From the NCBI GenBank assembly GCA_947073895.1, contig CAMTNN010000122.1:1-5202 (forward strand): DNA of 5,202 bases, given 5' to 3'. The translations under genes were made by a program, and so were the position numbers. The notes under the pieces were generated by a model. It was not told the DNA's origin and searched no databases. It was given only the letters and a program-made list of their open reading frames with translations. This stretch comes from an uncultured cyanobacterium (GTDB lineage: Bacteria; Cyanobacteriota; Vampirovibrionia; Gastranaerophilales; Gastranaerophilaceae). Of this stretch, positions 1-5,100 are shown piece by piece; the first letter of the stretch is position 1, and every line of letters starts with the position of its first letter.

Positions 1-72
1 AAATCTGCCATATAACTACTATCCCACATCCTACACTATTACATTTATATATTATATACTAATAAAAAAATA

Positions 73-101
73 GTGACAAATTATAAAATTTTTTTTAATA
101 T
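73..101 (+). promoter_or_regulatory. Candidate promoter of spmA-spmB
   Basis: A -35-like GTGACA (73-78) is separated by 17 nt from a -10-like TAATAT (96-101). The -35 matches the sigma-70 consensus at five of six positions, and the -10 keeps the key A2 and T6. The ATG at 108 lies 6 nt after the -10 box, where transcription would be expected to begin, and no Shine-Dalgarno sequence lies between. The arrangement suggests a leaderless or nearly leaderless mRNA. An overlapping TATAAG at 99-104 is a poorer alternative because it lacks the final T. The sequence is very AT-rich, so chance matches are common. Confidence 0.4.
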
Positions 102-107
102 AAGTTT

Positions 108-692
108 ATGAATTACATATTTTTTATTCTAATAAGTGTATCAATTATTGCGGGTTTCTTAAACGGCACATTGTCGGATGTCGTTGCAGCTATGCTTTCT
201 GGATGTGAGACAGCTGTGAAAATCGCAATCTCACTTATCGGAATAATGGCATTCTGGCTTGGAATGATGCGTATTGCTGAAAAATCCGGACTTGTAAACT
301 TTTTATCAAAAATTATTTATCCCCTTATAAAACCGCTGTTTAAAGATATAAAAAAAGATTCTCCCGTAATAGGTGATATTTCAATGAGTCTAGGTGCAAA
401 TGCTCTTGGACTTACAAATGCTGCGACCCCGATTGGGTTAAAGGTCATGAAGGAACTTCAAGAAGAGAATCCAAATAAAGATACTGCTACAGATAGCATG
501 TGCATGTTTCTTGGTATGAATACTGCAGGATTTCAGATAATACCTGCAACTGTGATTGCTGTCCTTGCAGGATTAGGTGCAAAAAATCCTACCGAGATTG
601 TTTTGCCAACTTTTATTGTGACTTCTTTGGCTTTTGTTACTGCAATAATTGCAGCGTTAATATTTAGAAGAATATGGAGGGATAAATGTTAG
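108..692 (+). CDS. spmA: SpmA-like membrane protein (nucleoside-recognition/Gate domain)
   Basis: The 194-residue protein aligns over its whole length with Bacillus subtilis SpmA (about 196 aa). Landmarks are NGTLSDV (19-25), FWLGMMRIAEKSGL (49-62), NAATPIG (104-110) and a PATVIAV segment (146-152). Hydrophobic membrane stretches lie at about 1-20, 37-55, 142-158 and 166-187, so it is an inner-membrane protein. In Bacillus, SpmA acts with SpmB in spore-core dehydration. In many non-sporulating bacteria the same pair is present with an unknown transport-like role, so the name should be read as family membership. The start at 108 gives the same N-terminal length as the Bacillus homologue, although no Shine-Dalgarno precedes it. 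The gene overlaps spmB by 7 nt, which supports a two-gene operon. The family call is firm; the function here is not. Confidence 0.93.
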   Translation: MNYIFFILISVSIIAGFLNGTLSDVVAAMLSGCETAVKIAISLIGIMAFWLGMMRIAEKSGLVNFLSKIIYPLIKPLFKDIKKDSPVIGDISMSLGANALGLTNAATPIGLKVMKELQEENPNKDTATDSMCMFLGMNTAGFQIIPATVIAVLAGLGAKNPTEIVLPTFIVTSLAFVTAIIAALIFRRIWRDKC

Positions 693-1201
693 AAAAAATT
701 TCCCTTGCAATTCTTCCTATGATGATTTTGATAATTTTGTGTGCAGGCATGCTCAAAAAAGTTCCTGTCTATGAGGAGTTTGTTGAGGGTGCAAAAGATG
801 GTTTTAAAGTCTCTGTTTCCATAATTCCTTATCTGGTAGCTTTGATTGTTGCAATATCAATGTTTAGAGCATCCGGAGTTTTAGACTGGTTTGCAAAGCT
901 TCTACCATGTAATCCTGATTTGGTTCCTATTATGATAACACGTTCATTATCAGGTTCAGCGGTTTTAGGCTTATTCTCGGAACTTGCAACTAAGCATGGC
1001 GCGGATGACTTCATAACAAAACTTGCCGCTATAATGGTCGGTAGTTCTGAAACAACTTTCTATGTGCTGACTGTTTACTTTGGCTCAGTAGGAATCAAAA
1101 AGTTTAAATATGCAATAATTACAGGTCTCATTGCTGATGTTACAGGTATTTTACTGTCAATCTGGGTTGCCCACCTCTTCTTTCTTCCCAGCATTGGGTA
1201 G
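686..1201 (+). CDS. spmB: SpmB-like membrane protein (nucleoside-recognition/Gate domain)
   Basis: This 171-residue integral membrane protein aligns end to end with Bacillus SpmB (about 178 aa). Recognisable blocks are KKVPVYEEFVEGAKDGF (24-40), FRASG (60-64), SGSAVLG (89-95) and GSSETTFYVLTVYFG (119-133). The usual RPxSG before the glycine-rich block reads RSLSG here (86-90), a small departure. The ATG lies inside the last codons of spmA, with a GGAGG Shine-Dalgarno at 676-680 and 5 nt spacing. Translation is therefore probably coupled and roughly stoichiometric, as expected for partners in one membrane complex. Its last 62 nt overlap the 3' end of the convergent zinc-ribbon gene, and no intrinsic terminator is visible after it. 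The substrate is unknown; a nucleoside-like or small solute is only suggested by the domain name. Confidence 0.93.
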   Translation: MLEKISLAILPMMILIILCAGMLKKVPVYEEFVEGAKDGFKVSVSIIPYLVALIVAISMFRASGVLDWFAKLLPCNPDLVPIMITRSLSGSAVLGLFSELATKHGADDFITKLAAIMVGSSETTFYVLTVYFGSVGIKKFKYAIITGLIADVTGILLSIWVAHLFFLPSIG

Positions 1202-1514
1202 TTGTTGGAAGCTCATCTTTGTTTATTTCAGTTTTTTGTAAAACTGCAAAATTTATATCGACAAAGTTGATTTTTTCTATCTTTTCGACAGTATATTCTT
1301 TTGAACCGCAGTTTGTACAATAATGGTTTTGCGGATAAATCTCTCCGTTTTTTGCACAAGCTCTCATTTTTACTCCGCAGCATGCACAGCGTGTAATATA
1401 CCATTCGTTTTTTATAAGCTTACCGCAATCCGGACAATAACCGCTGTCCATATCAGGTGTAATTTTATCGTGTGTGCAAGTTCTTTTTAATCCGAATAAA
1501 TTAGTTAAAAACAT
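1140..1514 (-). CDS. Small zinc-ribbon protein, function unknown
   Basis: The 124-residue soluble protein carries three CxxC knuckles: C27-P-D-C30, C43-A-C-C46 and C66-T-N-C69, each followed by Gly. A further C13-T-H15 lies near the N-terminus. The spacing fits two treble-clef or zinc-ribbon sites, C13/H15 with C27/C30 and C43/C46 with C66/C69; this pairing is my inference. No enzymatic motif follows, and the last 55 residues are metal-ligand poor apart from C108. The start is well supported: GAGG (complement of 1522-1525) sits 7 nt upstream of the ATG. The ordered cysteine pairs argue strongly that this is real and not an antisense shadow. The C-terminal 20 or so codons lie antisense to spmB. 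It is divergent from the EF-hand gene and convergent with spmB, so it is probably its own unit. Nucleic-acid or protein binding is plausible but unproven. Confidence 0.78.
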   Translation of the reverse strand: MFLTNLFGLKRTCTHDKITPDMDSGYCPDCGKLIKNEWYITRCACCGVKMRACAKNGEIYPQNHYCTNCGSKEYTVEKIEKINFVDINFAVLQKTEINKDELPTTTQCWEERRGGQPRLTVKYL

Positions 1515-1652
1515 TATACAGCCTCATTCTTATAAGGTTTTAATCATTTAATATTTAAAGTCAATGTAAACATTTGTAACAAACTTTTTCCAAATGCTAA
1601 AGTTTTTCTGAAAAATGTCGTAATGGTTAATATAAAGAAAAAAAAGGATAAC

Positions 1653-1658
1653 AAGGAG
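1653..1658 (+). promoter_or_regulatory. Shine-Dalgarno that sets the EF-hand gene start
   Basis: AAGGAG lies 6 nt upstream of the ATG at 1665. The in-frame ATG at 1623 has no comparable site and would add a lysine-rich 14-residue stretch (MVNIKKKKDNKESL) that largely translates the A-rich leader and the ribosome-binding site itself. The start at 1665 is therefore preferred. No convincing promoter was found in 1515-1640; candidate -10 boxes there lack a matching -35. Confidence 0.85.
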
Positions 1659-1664
1659 TCTCTA

Positions 1665-3479
1665 ATGAGCGGATTTACAGGGATTAACACATTCGGAAAT
1701 TTAACTTTACAAAATGGCCAACGTATAGATTTTAAAGATATCAAAGATGTTAACGGCGATGGTAAAATTGATAAAGAAGAATTTTCAGCATTCTTGAAAG
1801 AAAACAATGTAGACTCTATTGATTTATCTACTGTTGATAAAGATGGTGACGGTGAAATTACTGAAAAAGAATATACAATTTTAGAACAAAAGCAGCAAAT
1901 GCAAGAAGCTGTAAATAATATGGCCGGTGATATTTCTTTTGATTTTGCAGGTACAGATCTTATTCCTGAGGTTGCTGCTAAATTAAAAGAGTTGATTGGC
2001 AACTATGAAAACAATTACAACGGTGATATTACTAAGATGGCAGAAGCTTTTAAAAATGAGCTTCCTGCAAATTATGAAACTATCAAAAATGAAGTTTTAG
2101 CTAGTGATCCTGCAACTGTACAAAAAACAGTTATTAGTGATGTAATTGATGGCTTTATAGGTGAAGGTGGCGGCAAAACTGCAACTGCTGATTTGGAAAA
2201 AGCTCTTGATACTGTAGCAAATGCTTTTGTGAAATCTTATAAAGGTAATAATCTTGCAGCTGATTTGAATGCGCATTTAAATCAATATTTACAAACAACA
2301 GATGCTGAATTGGTTCAATCAGAAGTTGCAAAATATCAATCACAAGTAACTAAGCTTGGTGCTAATATTGAATCAGGTGAAGTTGCGCAAATGAGAGAAG
2401 CTGCATATCAACTCCTAAATGCTACTCTTAATAAAGGTGTTACTGTAAAATTAGGTGATCAATCTGTTTCATTGTCTAATCTTCAAGGTGTATTAAATAA
2501 ATATACTGATGGTAATCAATTAAAAGCTGATATTCAATCATTTATCGATAGCTTGAGCACTGTTAGTAAAAAAGATACTATTGTAGCAGATGCATTAGCA
2601 AAAGATGAAGCAGCTGCGGACAAAGCATTCGGTGAATGTAAAGTAGATTCTAATACTATTGATTATTCAAATATACCTGGTTACGCTGAAAATGCTCCTG
2701 TTACTTGTAAAGGTAAGGGTAATCGCGGACAAATTCAGGAGCAGGCTCGTCAAACTCTTGAATCTCTAAAAGATCAAATGAAGGCTCAAATTGAAAGTAT
2801 GTTACAAGCAAAAGGACTTTCGTTTGATATGATTGCAACTGATTTTGACAATATATTCTATGAATCATTGAATGAAACTGTAGCCGGCATTGGTAATCAC
2901 AAAACAAATCACGCTTGGTTAAATAAAAATAAAAGATATGCATCAAATCAAGGTATTCAAGAAATCGTTCAAGGTTTCATTGCTAACTTCAATGCTAAAA
3001 TTGAATCAAGAATGGGTGCAAAGAACGCTTCTGATGCAGATATGGACTTAGTAGATATCGATTATACAGCAATGGTAAAAGATGAAAATGGCAATGTTAT
3101 CGAAGGACAAGAAGCACTTGAAGAAAAACTTCAAAATGGCGGTGTCTCAGTCGAATTTAATAAGGGCGCTAATTTATCAGTGGCTGAAAATCAAGCAAAA
3201 GAAATGATTGATAGATTAAAACCACAAATGCTCAAAAAAGCTATGAATATGTGTAAAGCTAACGGAGTTGAATTTGATAATACTGTATTTACTGCAATAT
3301 TCAATAATTCTAAAAACTTAGCAGTTACAAAAGGTTCTGCTGATATAGAGCATAGCTTTGTTAAGCATACACATAGTTTTGTAAATCCTCAAGAAATTGC
3401 AACAACTTTCACAACTGATTTCAAAACAAACTACACAGCTTGGGTTGATGCAGAAAAAACAAAAAATGCTAACGAATAA
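1665..3479 (+). CDS. Large EF-hand protein with C-terminal internal repeat, function unknown
   Basis: From the preferred start the protein has 604 residues. Two canonical calcium-binding EF-hand loops lie near the N-terminus, DVNGDGKIDKEE (28-39) and DKDGDGEITEKE (58-69). Both have acidic residues at positions 1, 3 (Asn in the first loop) and 5, Gly at 6, a hydrophobic residue at 8 and Glu at 12. The next 280 residues are rich in Ala, Asn, Gln, Lys and Glu and look mostly helical. A weakly conserved module of about 90 residues appears twice near the C-terminus (360-451 and 510-598). Each copy begins QA(R/K) then LKxQM, continues with a G-x-x-FD stretch and an IF-x-x-S motif, and holds a small His group (H412/H416; H563/H568/H570). 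There is no signal peptide, membrane segment, LPxTG or dockerin pair, so localisation is open. I recognise no catalytic motif. Calcium binding is a secure inference from the loops; the role is unknown. It is transcribed alone, ending at the terminator 14 nt downstream. Confidence 0.9.
   Translation: MSGFTGINTFGNLTLQNGQRIDFKDIKDVNGDGKIDKEEFSAFLKENNVDSIDLSTVDKDGDGEITEKEYTILEQKQQMQEAVNNMAGDISFDFAGTDLIPEVAAKLKELIGNYENNYNGDITKMAEAFKNELPANYETIKNEVLASDPATVQKTVISDVIDGFIGEGGGKTATADLEKALDTVANAFVKSYKGNNLAADLNAHLNQYLQTTDAELVQSEVAKYQSQVTKLGANIESGEVAQMREAAYQLLNATLNKGVTVKLGDQSVSLSNLQGVLNKYTDGNQLKADIQSFIDSLSTVSKKDTIVADALAKDEAAADKAFGECKVDSNTIDYSNIPGYAENAPVTCKGKGNRGQIQEQARQTLESLKDQMKAQIESMLQAKGLSFDMIATDFDNIFYESLNETVAGIGNHKTNHAWLNKNKRYASNQGIQEIVQGFIANFNAKIESRMGAKNASDADMDLVDIDYTAMVKDENGNVIEGQEALEEKLQNGGVSVEFNKGANLSVAENQAKEMIDRLKPQMLKKAMNMCKANGVEFDNTVFTAIFNNSKNLAVTKGSADIEHSFVKHTHSFVNPQEIATTFTTDFKTNYTAWVDAEKTKNANE
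2742..3458 (+). repeat. Protein-level duplicated module in the EF-hand protein
   Basis: Copy A (2742-3017, residues 360-451) and copy B (3192-3458, residues 510-598) align by hand. Shared positions include QA, LK, QM, a Met, A-x-G, FD, T-x-F, IF, S, N and V: about 18 identities in the first 46 aligned positions. Similarity continues more weakly through a His-containing loop and an F-x-x-x-F segment. The nucleotide sequences have diverged, so this is an old duplication and not a recombination-active repeat. A linker rich in acidic residues (about 452-509) separates the copies. Confidence 0.6.
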
Positions 3480-3492
3480 TAATTTAATATCC

Positions 3493-3520
3493 AAAGACCT
3501 CCTTAGTAGGAGGTCTTTTT
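3493..3520 (+). terminator. Intrinsic terminator of the EF-hand gene
   Basis: AAAGACCTCC (3493-3502) pairs perfectly with GGAGGTCTTT (3509-3518). A possible extra T-A pair leaves a TAGT tetraloop, giving 10 to 11 bp. The T tract runs from 3516 to 3520. It begins 14 nt after the stop codon and is a textbook Rho-independent terminator. Confidence 0.9.
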
Positions 3521-3603
3521 GTTAAGAAACATTAAGTTTTTTGTCAATTTTTTAGTAAAAAAAGACTTTGTATATATACAAGGGTATTAAGTATAAGAAA
3601 AGT

Positions 3604-3632
3604 TTTAAAAACATACACTTATTCATTATACT
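3604..3632 (+). promoter_or_regulatory. Weak sigma-70-like promoter candidate
   Basis: TTTAAA (3604-3609) lies 17 nt before TATACT (3627-3632). The -10 matches consensus at five of six positions and the -35 at four. A transcript from here would begin near 3639 and meet the terminator-like hairpin at 3657-3680 almost at once, which either makes that hairpin an attenuator or argues against this promoter. Confidence 0.22.
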
Positions 3633-3656
3633 ACACTTCACACATTCAAAGTTTTT

Positions 3657-3680
3657 AGAGTCGATAAGACTCTTTTTTTT
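3657..3680 (+). terminator. Terminator-like hairpin in the flagellin upstream region
   Basis: AGAGTC (3657-3662) pairs with GACTCT (3668-3673) across a GATAA loop, followed by an uninterrupted T8 run (3673-3680). The 6-bp stem is short but the T tract is strong. It could end a short RNA that starts in 3604-3640 or act as a backup for the 3493 terminator. The loop and flank also spell GTCGATAA (3660-3667), which resembles a flagellar sigma-28 -10 box, so the element may have a different meaning altogether. Confidence 0.45.
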
Positions 3681-3807
3681 ACCTTTGGGCGGAGCACAAA
3701 GGTTGTGACTACCAGTTTTGATTGGAATTACGGGTGCTCCTTTTGAACTGATTATTGGTGGGATGAGTGCGGAATTTCCATCCTAAGTTGGAGAAAGTTC
3801 AAACTTA
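3681..3807 (+). ncRNA. Putative structured leader RNA with possible pseudoknot
   Basis: Several exact complementarities cluster here. Stem 1 is ACCTTTG (3681-3687) with CAAAGGT (3697-3703). Stem 2 pairs GGAGCAC (3691-3697), which lies mostly inside the loop of stem 1, with GTGCTCC (3734-3740). Together they form an H-type pseudoknot with a 3-nt first loop if the shared C3697 is given to stem 1. Stem 3 is TTTGAACT (3742-3749) with AGTTCAAA (3796-3803) and encloses a GGATG/CATCC helix (3761-3765 with 3779-3783). A competing TAAGTT/AACTTA pairing (3784-3789 with 3802-3807) would disrupt stem 3. No class I know (c-di-GMP-I, ZTP, fluoride, preQ1, glnA) matches by eye. It is most likely part of the flagellin 5' UTR, but a separate small RNA is possible. 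Pairing is read directly from sequence; folding and function are inferred. Confidence 0.45.
3737..3744 (+). promoter_or_regulatory. Anti-Shine-Dalgarno element in the flagellin leader
   Basis: CTCCTTTT is perfectly complementary to AAAAGGAG at 3954-3961, which includes the flagellin ribosome-binding site. Its first half is also the downstream arm of the GGAGCAC/GTGCTCC helix and its last three bases open the TTTGAACT stem. Pairing within the leader and pairing with the ribosome-binding site are therefore mutually exclusive. This is the expected layout of a translational on/off switch, but it has not been tested. Confidence 0.4.
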
Positions 3808-3852
3808 ATTAGAATGTTTTTTCAATAAAAATGCTATTAATATGTTAGTGTA

Positions 3853-3877
3853 AGGTAGGTAATATATTTACCCCCCT
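3853..3877 (+). other. Hairpin in the flagellin leader
   Basis: GGTAA (3858-3862) pairs with TTACC (3868-3872) over a TATAT loop, and AGG (3853-3855) can pair with CCT (3875-3877) below a small internal loop. The run of six C residues (3871-3876) is unusual in this AT-rich region. It is followed by no T tract, so it is not a terminator. Confidence 0.35.
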
Positions 3878-3889
3878 GCCAATTATCAT

Positions 3890-3919
3890 CTGGCGTTCGT
3901 ATGCTTCACGAAGGCTTAG
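3890..3919 (+). other. Imperfect hairpin in the flagellin leader
   Basis: TTCGT (3896-3900) pairs with ACGAA (3908-3912) over a 7-nt loop. Beyond a G-G mismatch the stem extends through GGC/GCT pairing and possibly CT/AG at the base. It ends about 36 nt before the ribosome-binding site and may shape the ribosome landing region. Confidence 0.35.
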
Positions 3920-3955
3920 TTTTAATTGAAAAAATCATGGAAGAAAAAAGCTAAA

Positions 3956-3961
3956 AAGGAG
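3956..3961 (+). promoter_or_regulatory. Flagellin ribosome-binding site
   Basis: AAGGAG lies 7 nt upstream of the flagellin ATG, close to ideal strength and spacing, consistent with high expression. It is the target of the complementary leader segment at 3737-3744. Confidence 0.85.
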
Positions 3962-3968
3962 ATTAGAA

Positions 3969-5075
3969 ATGGCTTCAATTACAATTAACACAAACCTTGG
4001 GTCTTTAGTCGCACAGCGGAACTTGTCAGCTGCAACAACTGGCATGAATACTGCAATGGAAAGATTAACGACAGGTTTTAGAATTAACTCTGGTAAAGAT
4101 GATGCTGCAGGATCTGCCGTATCTTGTTTAATGGAAGCTCAGATTTCAGGTTACGATGTAGCTGAATCAAATGCAACTATGGGACTTTCTCTATTGGATA
4201 CTGCGGAAGGTGTTTTAAATATCGTAGGTGATTACTTACAACGTATAAGAGACTTGACCGAACAAGCTGCCAACGGTACTTATGGTACAGCTTCTATGAG
4301 AGCAATAAGAACAGAAGTTCAACAAAGAATGTGTGAAATTAACCGTCTATGTACAGTTATTGACTACAATGGTATTCAGTTGTTAGATGGTACAAGCGTT
4401 GCAGCTACTTCAAAAGCTGGTGTTAACTTACAGGTAAGTAATAATTCCGGTAAAAACAATATTATTAACTTAAAATATACAATTTTTGAAGCAGCTACTC
4501 TTACTGCATTATTAATGTCTGGTAACCGTAACAGTGCTAAATATGACCCTGATCATAAAAATGATATGAAAAATGCTGAATGGTATTTAAGAGGTGATGG
4601 TAAAGATACAACAGCTCTTACAGCCAGAGTACAAGGTACTAATTTAGAATCACCAGATGGTAAAAAATATGATTATTCTAGTTCTAAATATGAAAAAATT
4701 AAAGAAAAAGATTACGATTTTCAGGATGACAAGAGAACAGTTGGTAAAAACATGAGTTGTATTACTGCAATCTGCGATGCAGTTTATACAGATGATGCGA
4801 CAGCTCGTGAATTCTTATCATTCATTGACGACGCAATTTCAAACGTTACAGAAAGAACAGCTTTAATCGGTGCATATATGAACCGTGTAGAATCAGCTGT
4901 TGATGCGATAAGTGTACAGAAGGAGAACATTGTATCAGCTAATTCATCTATCAAAGATGCTGATGTTGCAACTGAATCATCAAACTACATTAAGTACCAA
5001 ATCTTGCAACAATCATCTGCAACATTGCTTTCTACTGCAAACCAATTGCCAAGTATTGCATTGAACTTGTTGTAA
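3969..5075 (+). CDS. Flagellin
   Basis: This 368-residue protein is the flagellar filament subunit, exported by the flagellar type III system and assembled by N- and C-terminal helices. The N-terminal D0/D1 region (1-165) has the hallmark INTNL start, ERLTTGFRINSGKDDAAG (31-48) and LQRIRDLTEQAANGT (90-104). The C-terminal D1/D0 region (about 280-368) ends in the usual amphipathic helix with an ANQLPSIALNLL tail. The middle (about 166-262) is a short hypervariable segment rich in Tyr, Lys and Asp that would be surface exposed. Residues matching the TLR5 contacts R90, L94 and E114 of Salmonella FliC are kept as R92, L96 and E116. Five cysteines (53, 122, 128, 264, 269) are present, which is odd because flagellins are nearly cysteine-free. 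It is monocistronic, with a long leader upstream and a strong terminator downstream. The product is secure; whether it is the main or an accessory flagellin is not. Confidence 0.96.
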   Translation: MASITINTNLGSLVAQRNLSAATTGMNTAMERLTTGFRINSGKDDAAGSAVSCLMEAQISGYDVAESNATMGLSLLDTAEGVLNIVGDYLQRIRDLTEQAANGTYGTASMRAIRTEVQQRMCEINRLCTVIDYNGIQLLDGTSVAATSKAGVNLQVSNNSGKNNIINLKYTIFEAATLTALLMSGNRNSAKYDPDHKNDMKNAEWYLRGDGKDTTALTARVQGTNLESPDGKKYDYSSSKYEKIKEKDYDFQDDKRTVGKNMSCITAICDAVYTDDATAREFLSFIDDAISNVTERTALIGAYMNRVESAVDAISVQKENIVSANSSIKDADVATESSNYIKYQILQQSSATLLSTANQLPSIALNLL

Positions 5076-5100
5076 TAGAATTTTACGTATGTAAATTTGT

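Larger units (their letters stand above)
3523..3968. other. Gene-free region upstream of flagellin
   Basis: No plausible protein gene occurs in either strand of this stretch. Its first part (about 3523-3656) is very AT-rich. It contains a perfect 14-bp palindrome, TTGTATATATACAA (3568-3581), which could be an operator or simply AT-rich sequence. It also contains a weak promoter-like pair, TTTAAA (3604-3609) and TATACT (3627-3632), spaced 17 nt. From about 3657 onward base composition becomes more mixed and potential helices become dense, as described in the separate entries. The change in composition suggests that a conserved RNA begins near 3657-3681. The transcription start of the flagellin mRNA cannot be fixed from sequence alone. 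Confidence 0.6.

Noticed and set aside
1..107. Possible 3' end of a preceding gene at the window edge
   Set aside because: Two short open frames reach stops near 62 and 73, but there is too little sequence to support a gene; only the promoter boxes are reported.
829..1014. Minus-strand 61-codon reading frame inside spmB
   Set aside because: It lies fully antisense to a conserved gene and shows no recognisable motif.
1623..1664. Upstream in-frame ATG that would lengthen the EF-hand protein by 14 residues
   Set aside because: It lacks a Shine-Dalgarno and translates the A-rich leader and the ribosome-binding site of the much better start at 1665.
1544..2002. Minus-strand 152-codon reading frame overlapping the EF-hand gene
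   Set aside because: It is Ser/Phe/Leu-rich as expected for the complement of Lys/Glu-rich codons, has no motif and covers the well-supported EF-hand loops in antisense.
2155..2343. Minus-strand 62-codon reading frame inside the EF-hand gene
   Set aside because: Low-complexity Leu/Gln/His shadow of the coding strand with no ribosome-binding site.
2701..2946. Minus-strand 81-codon reading frame inside the EF-hand gene
   Set aside because: Shadow of a confident gene; no family features.
3552..3626. Minus-strand 24-residue hydrophobic ORF
   Set aside because: No Shine-Dalgarno, AT-rich sequence that easily gives Phe/Leu/Tyr codons, and no neighbour to support a small membrane peptide.
3681..3807. 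Known riboswitch classes, especially c-di-GMP sensing aptamers common near motility genes
   Set aside because: The conserved core sequences of c-di-GMP-I, and those I recall for ZTP, fluoride, preQ1 and glnA aptamers, are not visible. An Rfam search would settle it.
3531..3809. Nine-base inverted repeat ATTAAGTTT (3531-3539) and AAACTTAAT (3801-3809), considered as ends of an invertible flagellin promoter
   Set aside because: Too short and AT-rich to be convincing, does not extend, and no invertase gene is present nearby.
3687..3812. Plus-strand frame of about 41 codons, protein-like but interrupted by TGA at 3744
   Set aside because: It has no start codon or ribosome-binding site and coincides with the paired segments, so an RNA explanation fits better. 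A translated search finding homologues that read through the TGA would reopen it as a gene relic or recoded ORF.
3892..3904. Sigma-54-like GG...GC elements in TGGC-TTCG-ATGCT sequence
   Set aside because: The spacing between GG and GC is 9 nt instead of the required 10, and the sequence is better explained as a hairpin.
3937..3954. Five-codon upstream ORF just before the flagellin ribosome-binding site
   Set aside because: No Shine-Dalgarno and too short to support without conservation; expected by chance.
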